A stretch of 64,000 nt of DNA from Parafrankia discariae (GTDB lineage: Bacteria > Actinomycetota > Actinomycetes > Frankiales > Frankiaceae): the NCBI RefSeq assembly GCF_000373365.1, contig NZ_KB891285.1, positions 1-64,000 of the forward strand. The letters run 5' to 3'. The translations under genes and the position numbers were made by a program. This document shows, one piece after another, positions 20,048 to 28,814 of the stretch (positions are counted from its first letter, which is position 1; the number at the start of each line of letters is the position of its first letter). The notes under the pieces were generated by a model. It was not told the DNA's origin, made no database searches, and worked only from the letters and a program-made list of their open reading frames with translations.

Positions 20048-20103
20048 GGTGGCTACGGCCGGCTACGGGGCTGGCTACTGGCTACGTGTGGCTACGACTG
20101 GTG
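20048..20103. repeat. GGCTAC short repeats
   Basis: Five copies of GGCTAC at irregular short spacing directly upstream of the metallophosphatase start codon. No function can be assigned. Confidence 0.6.
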
Positions 20104-20143
20104 GCCGCGGTGGCAAGCGGGGGCGCCGCCGTGGCCGCGGACG

Positions 20144-20181
20144 CCGAAGGGCGGCTGCGCTGGCGCGCAACCGCCCTTCGG
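20144..20181 (-). terminator. Terminator-like hairpin after clpC
   Basis: Perfect 11-bp arms CCGAAGGGCGG (20144-20154) and CCGCCCTTCGG (20171-20181) around a 16-nt loop that can itself pair (TGCGC/GCGCA). It lies about 90 nt past the clpC stop. There is no U-run. Confidence 0.6.
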
Positions 20182-20268
20182 ATGGGTCTCCGGCCCGGAG
20201 TGGATGACGGCCCGCTTCATGGCGGAACCGGCCGTCACCTCACGCGCGGGGCGTCCTGCGGGCCGATC

Positions 20269-22773
20269 TCACTCGCTGGACTTGGCGAGGTCGATCGGCG
20301 GGGAGTCCGGCACCGAGTTCGGCTTCGGCTCACCGCGGAAGACGAACTTCGCCTCCTCGCCCTCGCCCTCGACGTCGCCGACCACGATCTCGCCCGGACG
20401 CAGCGTCCCGTAAAGGATCTTCTCGGACAGGACGTCCTCGATCTCCCGCTGGATCGTCCGGCGCAGCGGCCGGGCGCCGAGCACCGGGTCGTAGCCGCGC
20501 TTGGCGAGCAGGACCTTGGCGGCGGGCGTGAGCTCCAGCGCCATGTCCTTGTTCTTCAGCTGGCCGTCGACGCGGGCGAGCATGAGATCCACGATCTGGA
20601 TGATCTCGTTCTCGGAGAGCTGGTGGAAGACGATGATGTCGTCGATCCGGTTCAGGAACTCAGGCCGGAAGTGCTGCTTGAGCTCGTCCTGGACCTTCGC
20701 CTTCATCCGCTCGTAGTCGACCGCGCCCTGACCGGTGGCGAAGCCGATGCCGGGGCCCTTGGAGATGTCCCGGGTGCCCAGGTTCGACGTCATGATCAGG
20801 ACGGTGTTCTTGAAGTCGACCAGCCGGCCCTGGGAGTCGGTCAGGCGACCGTCCTCCAGGATCTGCAGGAGCGTGTTGAAGACGTCCGGGTGGGCCTTCT
20901 CGACCTCGTCGAAGAGGACCACGGAGAACGGCTTGCGCCGCACCCGCTCGGTGAGCTGGCCGCCCTCCTCGTACCCGACGTAGCCGGGCGGGGAGCCCAC
21001 CAGCCGTGAGACGGTGTGCTTCTCCATGTACTCGGACATGTCGAGCTGGATGAGCGAGTCCTCGTCGCCGAAGAGGAACTCCGCCAGCGTCTTCGACAGC
21101 TCCGTCTTACCGACACCGGACGGGCCGGCGAAGATGAACGAGCCGCCGGGGCGCTTCGGGTCCTTCAGACCGGCGCGGGTGCGCCGGATCGCCTGGGAGA
21201 CGGCCTTGATGGCCTGCTCCTGGCCGATGACCCGGCGGTGCAGCTCGTCCTCCATGCGGAGCAGACGCGCGGTCTCCTCCTCGGTGAGCTTGAAGACCGG
21301 GATGCCGGTCCAGATCGCGAGGACCTCCGCGATCTCCTCGTCGCCGACCTCGGCGACGACGTCCATGTCGCCGGCCTTCCACTCCTTCTCCCGCTTGGCC
21401 TTCTCGGCCAGCAGGGTCTTCTCCTTGTCGCGCAGCGACGCGGCCTTCTCGAAGTCCTGCGCGTCGATCGCGGACTCCTTGTCCCGGCGGACGTTCGCGA
21501 TGCGCTCGTCGAACTCCCGCAGGTCCGGCGGAGCGGTCATCCGGCGGATGCGCATCCGGGAGCCGGCCTCGTCGATCAGGTCGATGGCCTTGTCCGGCAG
21601 GAACCGGTCGGAGATGTAGCGGTCGGCCAGCGAGGCCGCGGCCACCAGGGCGGCGTCGGTGATCGAGACGCGGTGGTGCGCCTCGTACCGGTCGCGCAGG
21701 CCCTTGAGGATCTCGATGGTGTGCGCCACCGACGGCTCCGCTACCTGGATCGGCTGGAACCGCCGCTCGAGAGCGGCGTCCTTCTCCAGGTGCTTGCGGT
21801 ACTCGTCCAGGGTGGTCGCGCCGATCGTCTGCAGCTCGCCGCGCGCCAGCATCGGCTTGAGGATGGAGGCGGCGTCGATCGCGCCCTCGGCGGCACCCGC
21901 GCCGACGAGCGTGTGCAGCTCGTCGATGAACAGGATGATGTCGCCGCGGGTGCGGATCTCCTTGAGGACCTTCTTCAGCCGCTCCTCGAAGTCACCGCGG
22001 TAGCGGGACCCGGCGACGAGCGCGCCGAGGTCGAGGGTGTAGAGCTGCTTGTCCTTCAGGGTCTCGGGGACCTCGCCCTTGACGATCGCCTGCGCGAGCC
22101 CCTCGACGACGGCGGTCTTGCCGACGCCGGGCTCGCCGATCAGGACGGGGTTGTTCTTCGTCCGGCGCGACAGCACCTGCATGACACGCTCGATCTCCTT
22201 CTCGCGCCCGATGACCGGGTCGAGCTTGGACTCACGAGCGGCCGCGGTGAGGTTGCGGCCGAACTGGTCGAGGACCAGCGAGGTCGACGGCGTTCCCTCG
22301 GCCGGGGCGCCGGCGGTCGCCGGGTCGCCCTTGCCCTGGTAGCCGGACAGGAGCTGGATGACCTGCTGGCGGACCCGGTTGAGGTCCGCGCCGAGCTTGA
22401 CCAGCACCTGGGCGGCGACGCCCTCGCCCTCGCGGATCAGGCCGAGCAGGATGTGCTCGGTGCCGATGTAGTTGTGGCCGAGTTGGAGAGCCTCACGCAG
22501 GGACAGCTCGAGGACCTTCTTGGCCCGGGGCGTGAACGGGATGTGCCCGCTCGGCGCCTGCTGACCCTGCCCGATGATCTCTTCGACCTGTGACCGCACA
22601 CCCTCGAGCGAGATCCCGAGCGACTCGAGGGCCTTAGCAGCTACGCCCTCGCCCTCGTGGATCAGGCCGAGCAGGATGTGCTCGGTCCCGATGTAGTTGT
22701 GGTTGAGCATCCTGGCCTCTTCTTGGGCCAGGACGACGACCCGACGTGCCCGGTCGGTGAACCTCTCGAACAT
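20269..22773 (-). CDS. clpC: ClpC AAA+ unfoldase of the Clp protease
   Basis: 834 residues, full length. Clp_N repeats (1-140) show the duplicated [12 protein letters not shown] motif. D1 AAA+ has Walker [10 protein letters not shown] and Walker [15 protein letters not shown]-type coiled middle domain lies near 420-460 ([18 protein letters not shown]). D2 AAA+ has Walker [10 protein letters not shown] and the ClpP-docking region typical of ClpC. It unfolds substrates for ClpP. ATG 22773 has AAGGAGC upstream. The C-terminal tail is acidic/serine-rich. In other actinobacteria lsr2 and lysS usually lie between clpC and the coaX cluster; here they are replaced by unrelated genes. A hairpin terminator follows. 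Confidence 0.98.
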   Translation of the reverse strand: MFERFTDRARRVVVLAQEEARMLNHNYIGTEHILLGLIHEGEGVAAKALESLGISLEGVRSQVEEIIGQGQQAPSGHIPFTPRAKKVLELSLREALQLGHNYIGTEHILLGLIREGEGVAAQVLVKLGADLNRVRQQVIQLLSGYQGKGDPATAGAPAEGTPSTSLVLDQFGRNLTAAARESKLDPVIGREKEIERVMQVLSRRTKNNPVLIGEPGVGKTAVVEGLAQAIVKGEVPETLKDKQLYTLDLGALVAGSRYRGDFEERLKKVLKEIRTRGDIILFIDELHTLVGAGAAEGAIDAASILKPMLARGELQTIGATTLDEYRKHLEKDAALERRFQPIQVAEPSVAHTIEILKGLRDRYEAHHRVSITDAALVAAASLADRYISDRFLPDKAIDLIDEAGSRMRIRRMTAPPDLREFDERIANVRRDKESAIDAQDFEKAASLRDKEKTLLAEKAKREKEWKAGDMDVVAEVGDEEIAEVLAIWTGIPVFKLTEEETARLLRMEDELHRRVIGQEQAIKAVSQAIRRTRAGLKDPKRPGGSFIFAGPSGVGKTELSKTLAEFLFGDEDSLIQLDMSEYMEKHTVSRLVGSPPGYVGYEEGGQLTERVRRKPFSVVLFDEVEKAHPDVFNTLLQILEDGRLTDSQGRLVDFKNTVLIMTSNLGTRDISKGPGIGFATGQGAVDYERMKAKVQDELKQHFRPEFLNRIDDIIVFHQLSENEIIQIVDLMLARVDGQLKNKDMALELTPAAKVLLAKRGYDPVLGARPLRRTIQREIEDVLSEKILYGTLRPGEIVVGDVEGEGEEAKFVFRGEPKPNSVPDSPPIDLAKSSE

Positions 22774-23362
22774 GTGCGCTCCTTCGAGCTGCGACCGACC
22801 ACACGACAGCCGGTATCCGCATGCTAGCTCCGCCGAGGCATGTCCTCACGCATCGAACAGAAACCTACCCGCCGGAACCGTCCTCCTCGTGGGGGACGGC
22901 GTCGCGGCCGGATTGCCGGCCGACCAGCGGAGACGTTCATCGCAACCGTGGCCGACCAGGCATGATTCCGTCACGTGGTTCCGCCAAGAGCGGAACGACA
23001 CGGTGACCCCGACAGTCCTGGGACGGGGCTCGACGGGCAGATGATCAGAACTTGTGGCCGGAGCCGCGATGCTCCGGGACGGTGGCGGGAACGGGCGTAC
23101 TGAGGGCCCTGGCCACCGGCTGGATCCGAATCCAGCACTACCGACGGTAACTGATGCTCGGGTAGCCCTTCAGTGTGATTCAGGCCACGTTGAGACCACG
23201 TCTGGCCTGGTGGCGTGCGTTTGGACCAGGTTCCTCCGGAGGAAGGCCGTCCAGCACGCGGCCCTCCAGGCCGGGTACCACCCGAGCTTGTCCGAGCTCC
23301 ACCCGAGCCCGGCCGACCGGACCGGAGCCGGCCCCGCCCGTCCTCGCCCCGTGGACGTCGGG
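22774..23362. other. Intergenic region upstream of clpC
   Basis: The clpC promoter should lie here. A TAGCAT sequence about 60 nt upstream of the ATG could be a -10, but I see no convincing -35 or ClgR-type palindrome. Open frames here have no ribosome site, no recognisable domain and Arg/Pro-rich composition. The rest shows nothing identifiable. Confidence 0.5.
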
Positions 23363-24445
23363 TCACACGGCGAGACCACCCGGACCCTGGCTGTCGATCC
23401 ACTCCCGGAGCCGGCTCTCGCGCTCATCGGCGGCCACGAACGGACACGCGGTGCAGAACTCGGCGGTCAGCCGGTGTGCCAGACAGCACGAGCCGCGCCG
23501 CATGCCCGTGTACGGTCGGCCGTGATGGACGAACTGCTGCCAGGTCGGCCTCGCCCGCAGCGGGGGTGAGGCGCTCGCGAAGAAGGCGTCCGCCTCCAAC
23601 CGGCCGGCGTGGGGATCACCACTCACCCGTTCGGTGAGAAGAAAGGCGCGGCCGCACTGCGCGGCGACGGCGCCCCACAGCGCCGCCTGCCCGAGACGGG
23701 CCCGTGGGCGTAGATCGGCGAGCACGGGCTCCAGATGGCCGACGATCTGGCTCACGAGCCGCGAGCGCAGCGTCTCGACGTCGGCCACGACCTCCACGAC
23801 CTCGATCGGGTCGTCCACCGTGGGACTGCCCGGGTAGCCGACGAGTGTCGCCGCCGTGTCGGCGACGGCTGTGTCGGCGACGGCTGTGCCGGTGATGGCG
23901 GTGCCGGTGATGGCGGTGTCCGCGGCGACCGTACTGGCCGGGAGCACCCGCTCGGTGACCGCGGAGCCGCCGGCCTGGGCCGTTAGCCCCGGTACCGGCC
24001 GCTCCCGTGCGTGGGGCGGCGTCGGCGGGGCCGTCAGGACCGGATCCGAATCCATGATCGTGATCCGCCGCGTTCGGAACGCGGTGGCGTCGAACCAACC
24101 GCCTTCGCGGCAGTGCACCGAGATTCCCGCCGGGTCGAGGTCAGGGACCCGGCCGGTGAGAACGAACGCGGTGACGGCCGGCCCGACGATGGTCGCCGAG
24201 TACCAGGCGGTGAGGTAGCTGACGGCGACCTCGGCGCTGGCCTGGTGATCGTCACGGATGACGCTGAGCGCCGCGTCCAGCCCCGCGGGGCTGCGCAGGT
24301 CGGTGGCGTCGATCCAGCCGTCGACCGGCTCGGGCGACCCGGCGATCGCGTGGCGGTGGTCGAGGGCCGGGGCCACCGCTTGGAACGTGGAGCCGAAACC
24401 CGCCAGGCCGGCGGGCCGGTTCGCACAGTTCTGGGCCGGAATCAT
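23363..24445 (-). CDS. FhuF-like ferric-iron reductase / (2Fe-2S)-binding protein
   Basis: 360 residues. The C-terminus carries the FhuF cluster motif, two adjacent cysteines then C-x2-C (GSCCLAHRLTAEFCTACPF), which binds a 2Fe-2S centre; the family reduces ferric siderophores in the cytosol to release iron. The middle has a Thr/Ala/Val pentapeptide repeat (TAITG, TAVAD) encoded by four 15-bp units. ATG 24445 overlaps the stop of an upstream short reading frame (ATGA). About 50 codons upstream, in the same frame, are open and have coding-like GC3 but no start codon. A DmdR/IdeR-type iron box at 24602-24620 fits iron repression. No siderophore biosynthesis or transport genes are nearby. Confidence 0.8.
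   Translation of the reverse strand: MIPAQNCANRPAGLAGFGSTFQAVAPALDHRHAIAGSPEPVDGWIDATDLRSPAGLDAALSVIRDDHQASAEVAVSYLTAWYSATIVGPAVTAFVLTGRVPDLDPAGISVHCREGGWFDATAFRTRRITIMDSDPVLTAPPTPPHARERPVPGLTAQAGGSAVTERVLPASTVAADTAITGTAITGTAVADTAVADTAATLVGYPGSPTVDDPIEVVEVVADVETLRSRLVSQIVGHLEPVLADLRPRARLGQAALWGAVAAQCGRAFLLTERVSGDPHAGRLEADAFFASASPPLRARPTWQQFVHHGRPYTGMRRGSCCLAHRLTAEFCTACPFVAADERESRLREWIDSQGPGGLAV
23856..23915. repeat. Four 15-bp in-frame tandem repeats in the FhuF-like gene
   Basis: Two copies of GTGTCGGCGACGGCT followed by two copies of GTGCCGGTGATGGCG. Confidence 0.9.
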
Positions 24446-24597
24446 CTGCGTGGTCCGGCGGTCGATCGCGCGGCTACCGTCGCGCCGGGCGGGCGGGCCG
24501 AGCGCGGCGTCGCGGTCAGGGTCCTCGTCGGGAGGACTGCCACCGGGGAGGCCGCCGCCGGCCCGGACTGCAACCGGAGAGGCGTTGCGGAAGACAT
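24442..24597 (-). CDS. Possible 51-codon leader reading frame, stop overlapping the FhuF-like start
   Basis: ATG 24597 lies 5 bp past the iron box, where a promoter would place the transcript start, so it could be leaderless. The frame runs 51 codons and its TGA shares bases with ATG 24445 of the reductase. The peptide (starting MSSATPLRLQSG) has no recognisable domain and its third-codon GC falls in the second half, whereas the adjacent reductase frame has coding-like GC3 throughout. Either this is a coupled leader peptide, or a one-base frameshift separates the true start from the reductase body. Confidence 0.35.
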   Translation of the reverse strand: MSSATPLRLQSGPAAASPVAVLPTRTLTATPRSARPPGATVAARSTAGPRR

Positions 24598-24601
24598 GTT
24601 G

Positions 24602-24620
24602 TTAGGTAAGCCTAACTTGA
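24602..24620. promoter_or_regulatory. DmdR/IdeR-type iron box
   Basis: TTAGGTAAGCCTAACTTGA matches the 19-bp consensus TTAGGTTAGGCTAACCTAA at about 15 positions. On the minus strand a TTGACG lies upstream and the box covers the -10 region, the usual arrangement for iron-dependent repression. Confidence 0.8.
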
Positions 24621-25054
24621 CCCTCTCCGTCAACTCGGCGTCGCGCACCCGCCGGTGCGTCGAGGGCGTCGCGGCTGGTCGCGGGCCCGCTTGGCCGGTA
24701 AGACGGATTCGTCACAGTCCACGGAAGGTTTGAGTGCGCGACGTCCGGGTTCGCCCGGAAATGGTCGGTGTGCCGCCGCATCTGCCCTGGTGGACCAGGC
24801 TCGACTCGGTGGGCTCGTCGGACAAGCCCGCCGGGCGCCGCCTTCTTCCTCGCTGCCTGCCCCGCGTACGAGCGCACTGAACCGACCACGGACGGGTTCG
24901 TCGCGGACGATCTGCGTGACTGGGCGACTCGGGGGTCGATGACCGATCTGGCCGGTGACCCAACTGGCCGGTGACTCGGCGAACCTGTGACACTCCTGAC
25001 CGTGACGCGCCCGATTCGGGGTTGACCCGACCTGGGGCCGCGCCGACGAGATCA

Positions 25055-25073
25055 GCAGGTGAGCCTGACCTTA
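25055..25073. promoter_or_regulatory. Second, weaker iron-box-like palindrome with adjacent -10 on the plus strand
   Basis: GCAGGTGAGCCTGACCTTA matches the iron-box consensus at about 13 of 19 positions and overlaps TTATAC (25071-25076). A strong ribosome site (GAGGAGAG) and GTG follow at 25109-25123, but no recognisable gene does. The rest of 24621-25250 shows no gene. Confidence 0.4.
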
Positions 25074-25120
25074 TACCCCGAGTCCGCCTCGACCCGGCTC
25101 ATCACAAGAGGAGAGGCCCG

Positions 25121-25357
25121 GTGGCGCCGACCCGGGCCGTCACCGGCACCGGCGAGGCTCCGCCGGGCCGGGCCGGGCCGGGGCGGGTGGCCCGGGTGGG
25201 CCGGGTGCGGGTTGGCCGGCGGCGAGCAGCCCGGGGCGGGTGGGGTGGGGTCAGCCGGGGTGGCCGGGGCGGGGGCGGCGGTCGGGGCGCGCCCGGGGTA
25301 TGGCGACGGTGGGCGGCAGCCCCGGGGGCAGCGGAGCGGCCATCGAGACCGGGCTGA
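25121..25357 (+). pseudogene. Possible remnant start of an iron-regulated gene
   Basis: GTG 25121 has an excellent ribosome site and an iron-box promoter but opens only 78 Gly/Arg/Pro-rich codons with no domain, ending 107 bp inside the convergent ParA gene. It could be the surviving 5' end of a gene whose body was lost, or chance. Confidence 0.2.
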
Positions 25358-26888
25358 CGGAGTCCGGGCTGGGGGCGATGCCTGCCTCGGGGGTCACCGG
25401 GGCACCGACGGCCAGACCGGGCCCGCCGGCCATCCCCCCACCGAGTCCGCGGGGCATGCCGGCGATGGGCCGGGCGGGTACGTCCGCGAAAGGTCCGGCT
25501 GGCAGTCCCGGGCCTGGGCCGGTCGGGGTGCCTGCGGGCGGGCCCGTGGGGACGCGGGTGGCTGGGGAGCCGGCCGTCGGCACGTGCGGGGAAGGCTCGG
25601 CCCGGGTGACCGGGACTCTGCTCAGGGCCACCTCGGTGCCGGGGCCGAGGACCGGGCGCGGACCGCCCCCCGTGGCGGGACCCGCCACGGGGCCGACCGC
25701 CGAACCTGCCGCCGGACCTGCCGCGGAACCGGCCATAGAGCCTGCGGCGGAACCTGTCACGGACCCGGCCACCGGGGTCGCGACCGGCGGCCGGCCGTCC
25801 AGGGGGCGGTGCGCTGCCCGCGGGGCGGGCTCGAGCGGCCGCGGGGCGGGCTCGAGTGCCCGGGGGGTGGGCTGCCGTTCGGCCTCGGCCATCCGGCGTG
25901 CGATCCGGACGGCCAGCGTGGAGAAGTCACGGTAGGCGCGCTGTGTGGTCTGTAGGTGGCTTCCGACGATGCCGTCCGACGGGCGCAACGCGAAGACCGG
26001 CCGCCGGGAGAGCTGCGCGAGCGGCATGAGGCTGCGGTAGTGCTGCACCTGCGCCAGACAGTGCTGGTCGACGGCGATGTCGACCGGCACCCGGGGGGCG
26101 ACGCCGAGAACCTCCTGCGCGTAGACCGTCGGCATGCGGGCGATCCAGCGGCTGTGCGCGCGCGAGGGCCGGTCGGAGCGCCCATGCGGTGTCAGCATGA
26201 CGTAACCGAGGGGGCGCATACCCCCACCGGGCAGGCCGGCCACGTCGCGTGGGGCCCGGGCCAGCCGGTCGGCCCAGCCGTCGCGCCACGTCCGCAGGGC
26301 CGGGCCGAGGTTGCGCAGGCCCTGCATGCTGAACAGGTCCGGGGCGAGTGGGACGACGACATGGTCGCTGGCCACCAGGGCGGCCCGGTTGATCACGCCG
26401 AGGTTCGGGCCGACGTCGATCACCACGATCTCGACGTCGTGCAGGTCGGCCACCGCGCGCACCAGTCGGCCCAGCGCGCTCATCACGCGGAAGGCCCGGG
26501 GGTTGCCGGGTCCCTCGAGGCAGCGCGGCCAGGCCTGCGAGAGCTCGTCCTCGAAGCCGGAGAGCTCCAGGTCGCCGGGGAGCAGGACGAGGTTGTCGCT
26601 GACCAGCTGGCCGGGGGCGGGCGCGATGTCACCGGTGCCCTCGATCAGCGGGCGCAGCATCCCGTGGATGGTCCGGGCCGGCGCGGTGGACCGCCGGGCC
26701 TCGGGGTGCCACAGCCGCTCGAGCGCGTCCTCGTCCAGGAAGGAGGCGGTCAGGTTCGCCTGTGGGTCGAGATCCGCCGCGAGGACGCGGCGGCCGAGGT
26801 CGGCGTACATGCTCGCCAGGTGGTAGACGAGGGAGGTCTTGCCCACGCCGCCCTTGTTGTTGAAGAACGCGACCACTGCGGCGGACAT
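25251..26888 (-). CDS. Orphan ParA/MinD-family ATPase with a long low-complexity tail
   Basis: About 545 residues. The N-terminal ~300 form a ParA-type P-loop ATPase: deviant Walker A NKGGVGKTS (residues ~11-19), DLDPQANLT, VVIDVGPNLG and the DHVVVPLAPDLFSMQGL switch region. The C-terminal ~150 residues are Pro/Gly/Ala-rich, with a four-residue GSAA/GPAA-type repeat, unlike chromosomal ParA. ATG 26888 follows GGGGAGG; the longer upstream frame has no support. No parB or parS-like site is nearby, so it probably positions another cargo or regulates a process. The flavoprotein gene is divergent. Confidence 0.85.
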   Translation of the reverse strand: MSAAVVAFFNNKGGVGKTSLVYHLASMYADLGRRVLAADLDPQANLTASFLDEDALERLWHPEARRSTAPARTIHGMLRPLIEGTGDIAPAPGQLVSDNLVLLPGDLELSGFEDELSQAWPRCLEGPGNPRAFRVMSALGRLVRAVADLHDVEIVVIDVGPNLGVINRAALVASDHVVVPLAPDLFSMQGLRNLGPALRTWRDGWADRLARAPRDVAGLPGGGMRPLGYVMLTPHGRSDRPSRAHSRWIARMPTVYAQEVLGVAPRVPVDIAVDQHCLAQVQHYRSLMPLAQLSRRPVFALRPSDGIVGSHLQTTQRAYRDFSTLAVRIARRMAEAERQPTPRALEPAPRPLEPAPRAAHRPLDGRPPVATPVAGSVTGSAAGSMAGSAAGPAAGSAVGPVAGPATGGGPRPVLGPGTEVALSRVPVTRAEPSPHVPTAGSPATRVPTGPPAGTPTGPGPGLPAGPFADVPARPIAGMPRGLGGGMAGGPGLAVGAPVTPEAGIAPSPDSVSPVSMAAPLPPGLPPTVAIPRARPDRRPRPGHPG

Positions 26889-27105
26889 GCGCCTCCCCGT
26901 CGTCGACCGGAGGATCCCGCGGCCCCGGTCGTCCATAGTGGCACGGACGAGACATTCTTCCCGCAGTCGGCGCGCCTGCGGTGCCGATTCGGCAAGTCCG
27001 CGGCCTTTCCGCGGACGATCCGTGATTGATCCGCGGACGATCGCGGACGATCCGCGCGGCGGAGGTCTCGCACCGGGGCCTGCCGGCCACCGAGACTGGG
27101 CAGCC

Positions 27106-27642
27106 ATGACGACCTCACCACGAGTGCTCTACCACGTCGTGTGCGCGGCGCTGCCCGCGCTGGCCGCCGCGGACTTCGCCGCCGAGGCCCGCCAGGACGG
27201 CTGGGACGTGTGCGTCGTGACGACACCGCGGGCCGCCGCCTGGCTGGACCTGCCCGCCCTCGCCGCGGTTACGGGGCATCCGGTGCGCACCGACTACAAG
27301 CTCCCGGGCCAGCCGGACGTGCTTCCGCCGCCGGCCGCCTTCGCGGTCGTCCCGGCGACCTTCAACACGATCAACAAGTGGGCGGCCGGCATCGCGGACA
27401 CCCTCGTGCTGGGGCTGCTCACCGAGGCGCTCGGCCTCGGGCTCCCGGTCGTCGCGGCGCCCTGCCTGGCGGAGGCGCAGGCGGCGCACCCGGCCTTCGC
27501 GGCGTCGTGTCGCACGCTGCGCGGCGCCGGCGTGCGGCTGCTCGACCGCTGGACGGCCCGCGATCCCGGCCTGGCCGGCGGGGGGTGGGAGGCCGCCGAC
27601 ACCCACCGGGTACTCACCGAGCTCCGCCGCGCCGCGAACTGA
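27106..27642 (+). CDS. Flavoprotein (phosphopantothenoylcysteine-decarboxylase/HFCD-like)
   Basis: 178 residues, single-domain HFCD fold. Visible: the N-terminal strand RVLYHVVCAALPAL, the FMN-binding and active-site segment VVPATFNTINKWAAGIADTL (PASxNT-like, here PATFNT) and PVVAAPCLAEAQAAHP, including the cysteine after the strand. Members decarboxylate phosphopantothenoylcysteine or peptide C-terminal cysteines, or act as flavin reductases; lacking the synthetase (CoaB) domain, this is not a full CoaBC. ATG 27106 has only a weak GGG ribosome site. It is divergent from parA. A role in CoA synthesis is tempting because the panC-coaX operon is next door, but unproven. Confidence 0.78.
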   Translation: MTTSPRVLYHVVCAALPALAAADFAAEARQDGWDVCVVTTPRAAAWLDLPALAAVTGHPVRTDYKLPGQPDVLPPPAAFAVVPATFNTINKWAAGIADTLVLGLLTEALGLGLPVVAAPCLAEAQAAHPAFAASCRTLRGAGVRLLDRWTARDPGLAGGGWEAADTHRVLTELRRAAN

Positions 27643-27693
27643 GGCTGCCGCCCGTCTGCCGGCCGCCGTCTGCCGGCCGCCGGCCGGCCGGTG

Positions 27694-28638
27694 TCAGCGG
27701 TCGTCGAAGAGAGCCTTGTGGACGGTTTTCGCCATGGCTTCCTGCCCGGCCCGGGTCGGATGGGCGCTGAGGCTCCGGCTCGCGCCGAAAAGACCGATCG
27801 GGTTCACCCAGGAGTCCTTGGTGCACATTTCATGACCGCGCAGGGAGCGATCGGTCGACACGTACTCGACACCGGCGTCGGACGCCGCATTGCGGATAGT
27901 CCGGTTGAGCGCGTTGTTGAGGCTGGCGAGCTGGCGGCGCTCGGTGCTGTCGAGCCAGCGGCAGGTGTTGTCCCGCTGGGACCGCGGAACGATGGTGGGA
28001 TAGCCGACGACCACGATCCGGGAGCCCGGAGCCGCCGCCTTCACCTCTTTGTAGGTGGTGACCAGGATGTCGGGAAGCACGTCCTGGACGTAGTCGCGCC
28101 GGCGGCGGTCGTCGCCGTCCCAGAAGCACTTCCACGCGACACAGCTGAACATGACCTGGCTGAACCCGGCGTCGTTGCCGCCGATGGTCAGCGTCACCAC
28201 GTCCGGCCGGGTCGGCAGGGCCCGCAGCTGGTCGAGCTGGGGCGGGGAGCCCCGCTGGGGCTCGGTCAGGGCCTCCGTCGTCGCGCCCCCGCACGCCGCG
28301 TGCAGGACGTTGGCGGCCGGCGGGTCGAGGGTGGCCAGCAGCCGTGGCCACGCCCCGGCGCTGCGCCGGCAGCTCGCGAAGGCCGCTTCGAACGGGGGTG
28401 ATCCCTCGCCGGAGGAGTACGAGTCGCCCAGCGCGGCCACCGTCAGCGTTCCCGGGGCCGCGGTGGCCGTGCCGGCCAGCCCCATCGGTGTGCAGACGAG
28501 AAGGAACAGGGCGGCCGAGACGAAAAGCACCGTCCAGGTGAACGGCGCTGTTCGGTTGAACGTCGCTGTTCGTGTGGACGGGGCCGTCCGGCCGTGCGGG
28601 CCGCCGAATCGTGAGGTCGCCCCCGTGCTGTGCCGCAT
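27694..28638 (-). CDS. Secreted SGNH (GDSL) esterase/lipase
   Basis: 314 residues. A twin-Arg-free signal region with a hydrophobic core (WTVLFVSAALFLLVCTPM) and a probable cleavage near GTATAAPG precedes the SGNH domain: block I ALGDSYSSGEG (nucleophile Ser), HAACGGATTEAL, block III IGGNDAG and block V SAHPTRAGQ (catalytic His). Six cysteines in the mature part suggest disulphides and export. Start ATG 28638 has no ribosome site, but TAGCCT lies 7 nt upstream, so it is probably leaderless. It likely hydrolyses esters outside the cell, as the Streptomyces secreted homologues do. Confidence 0.9.
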   Translation of the reverse strand: MRHSTGATSRFGGPHGRTAPSTRTATFNRTAPFTWTVLFVSAALFLLVCTPMGLAGTATAAPGTLTVAALGDSYSSGEGSPPFEAAFASCRRSAGAWPRLLATLDPPAANVLHAACGGATTEALTEPQRGSPPQLDQLRALPTRPDVVTLTIGGNDAGFSQVMFSCVAWKCFWDGDDRRRRDYVQDVLPDILVTTYKEVKAAAPGSRIVVVGYPTIVPRSQRDNTCRWLDSTERRQLASLNNALNRTIRNAASDAGVEYVSTDRSLRGHEMCTKDSWVNPIGLFGASRSLSAHPTRAGQEAMAKTVHKALFDDR

Positions 28639-28645
28639 GAGGGAG

Positions 28646-28651
28646 AGGCTA
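28646..28651 (-). promoter_or_regulatory. -10 box (TAGCCT) for a leaderless esterase transcript
   Basis: TAGCCT fits TANNNT and ends 7 nt before ATG 28638. Confidence 0.45.
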
Positions 28652-28814
28652 ACCCGGGCGCGCCGATGCCGGACGGTTTCCTGCCCGGAACGGGGATGTA
28701 GCTGACGACCTGGCAAAGGATTTGCCGCGGCGTCCGGCTGTTTCACCGGCGGCGGCCGGGTGGTTGTCGGACATCCGATAGGGCGGCGCGGGCCGGGTCT
28801 TCCCGGACTTCACC

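Noticed and set aside
23054-23569. Plus-strand frame upstream of clpC
   Set aside because: It runs antisense into the FhuF-like gene and has no ribosome site or recognisable motif.
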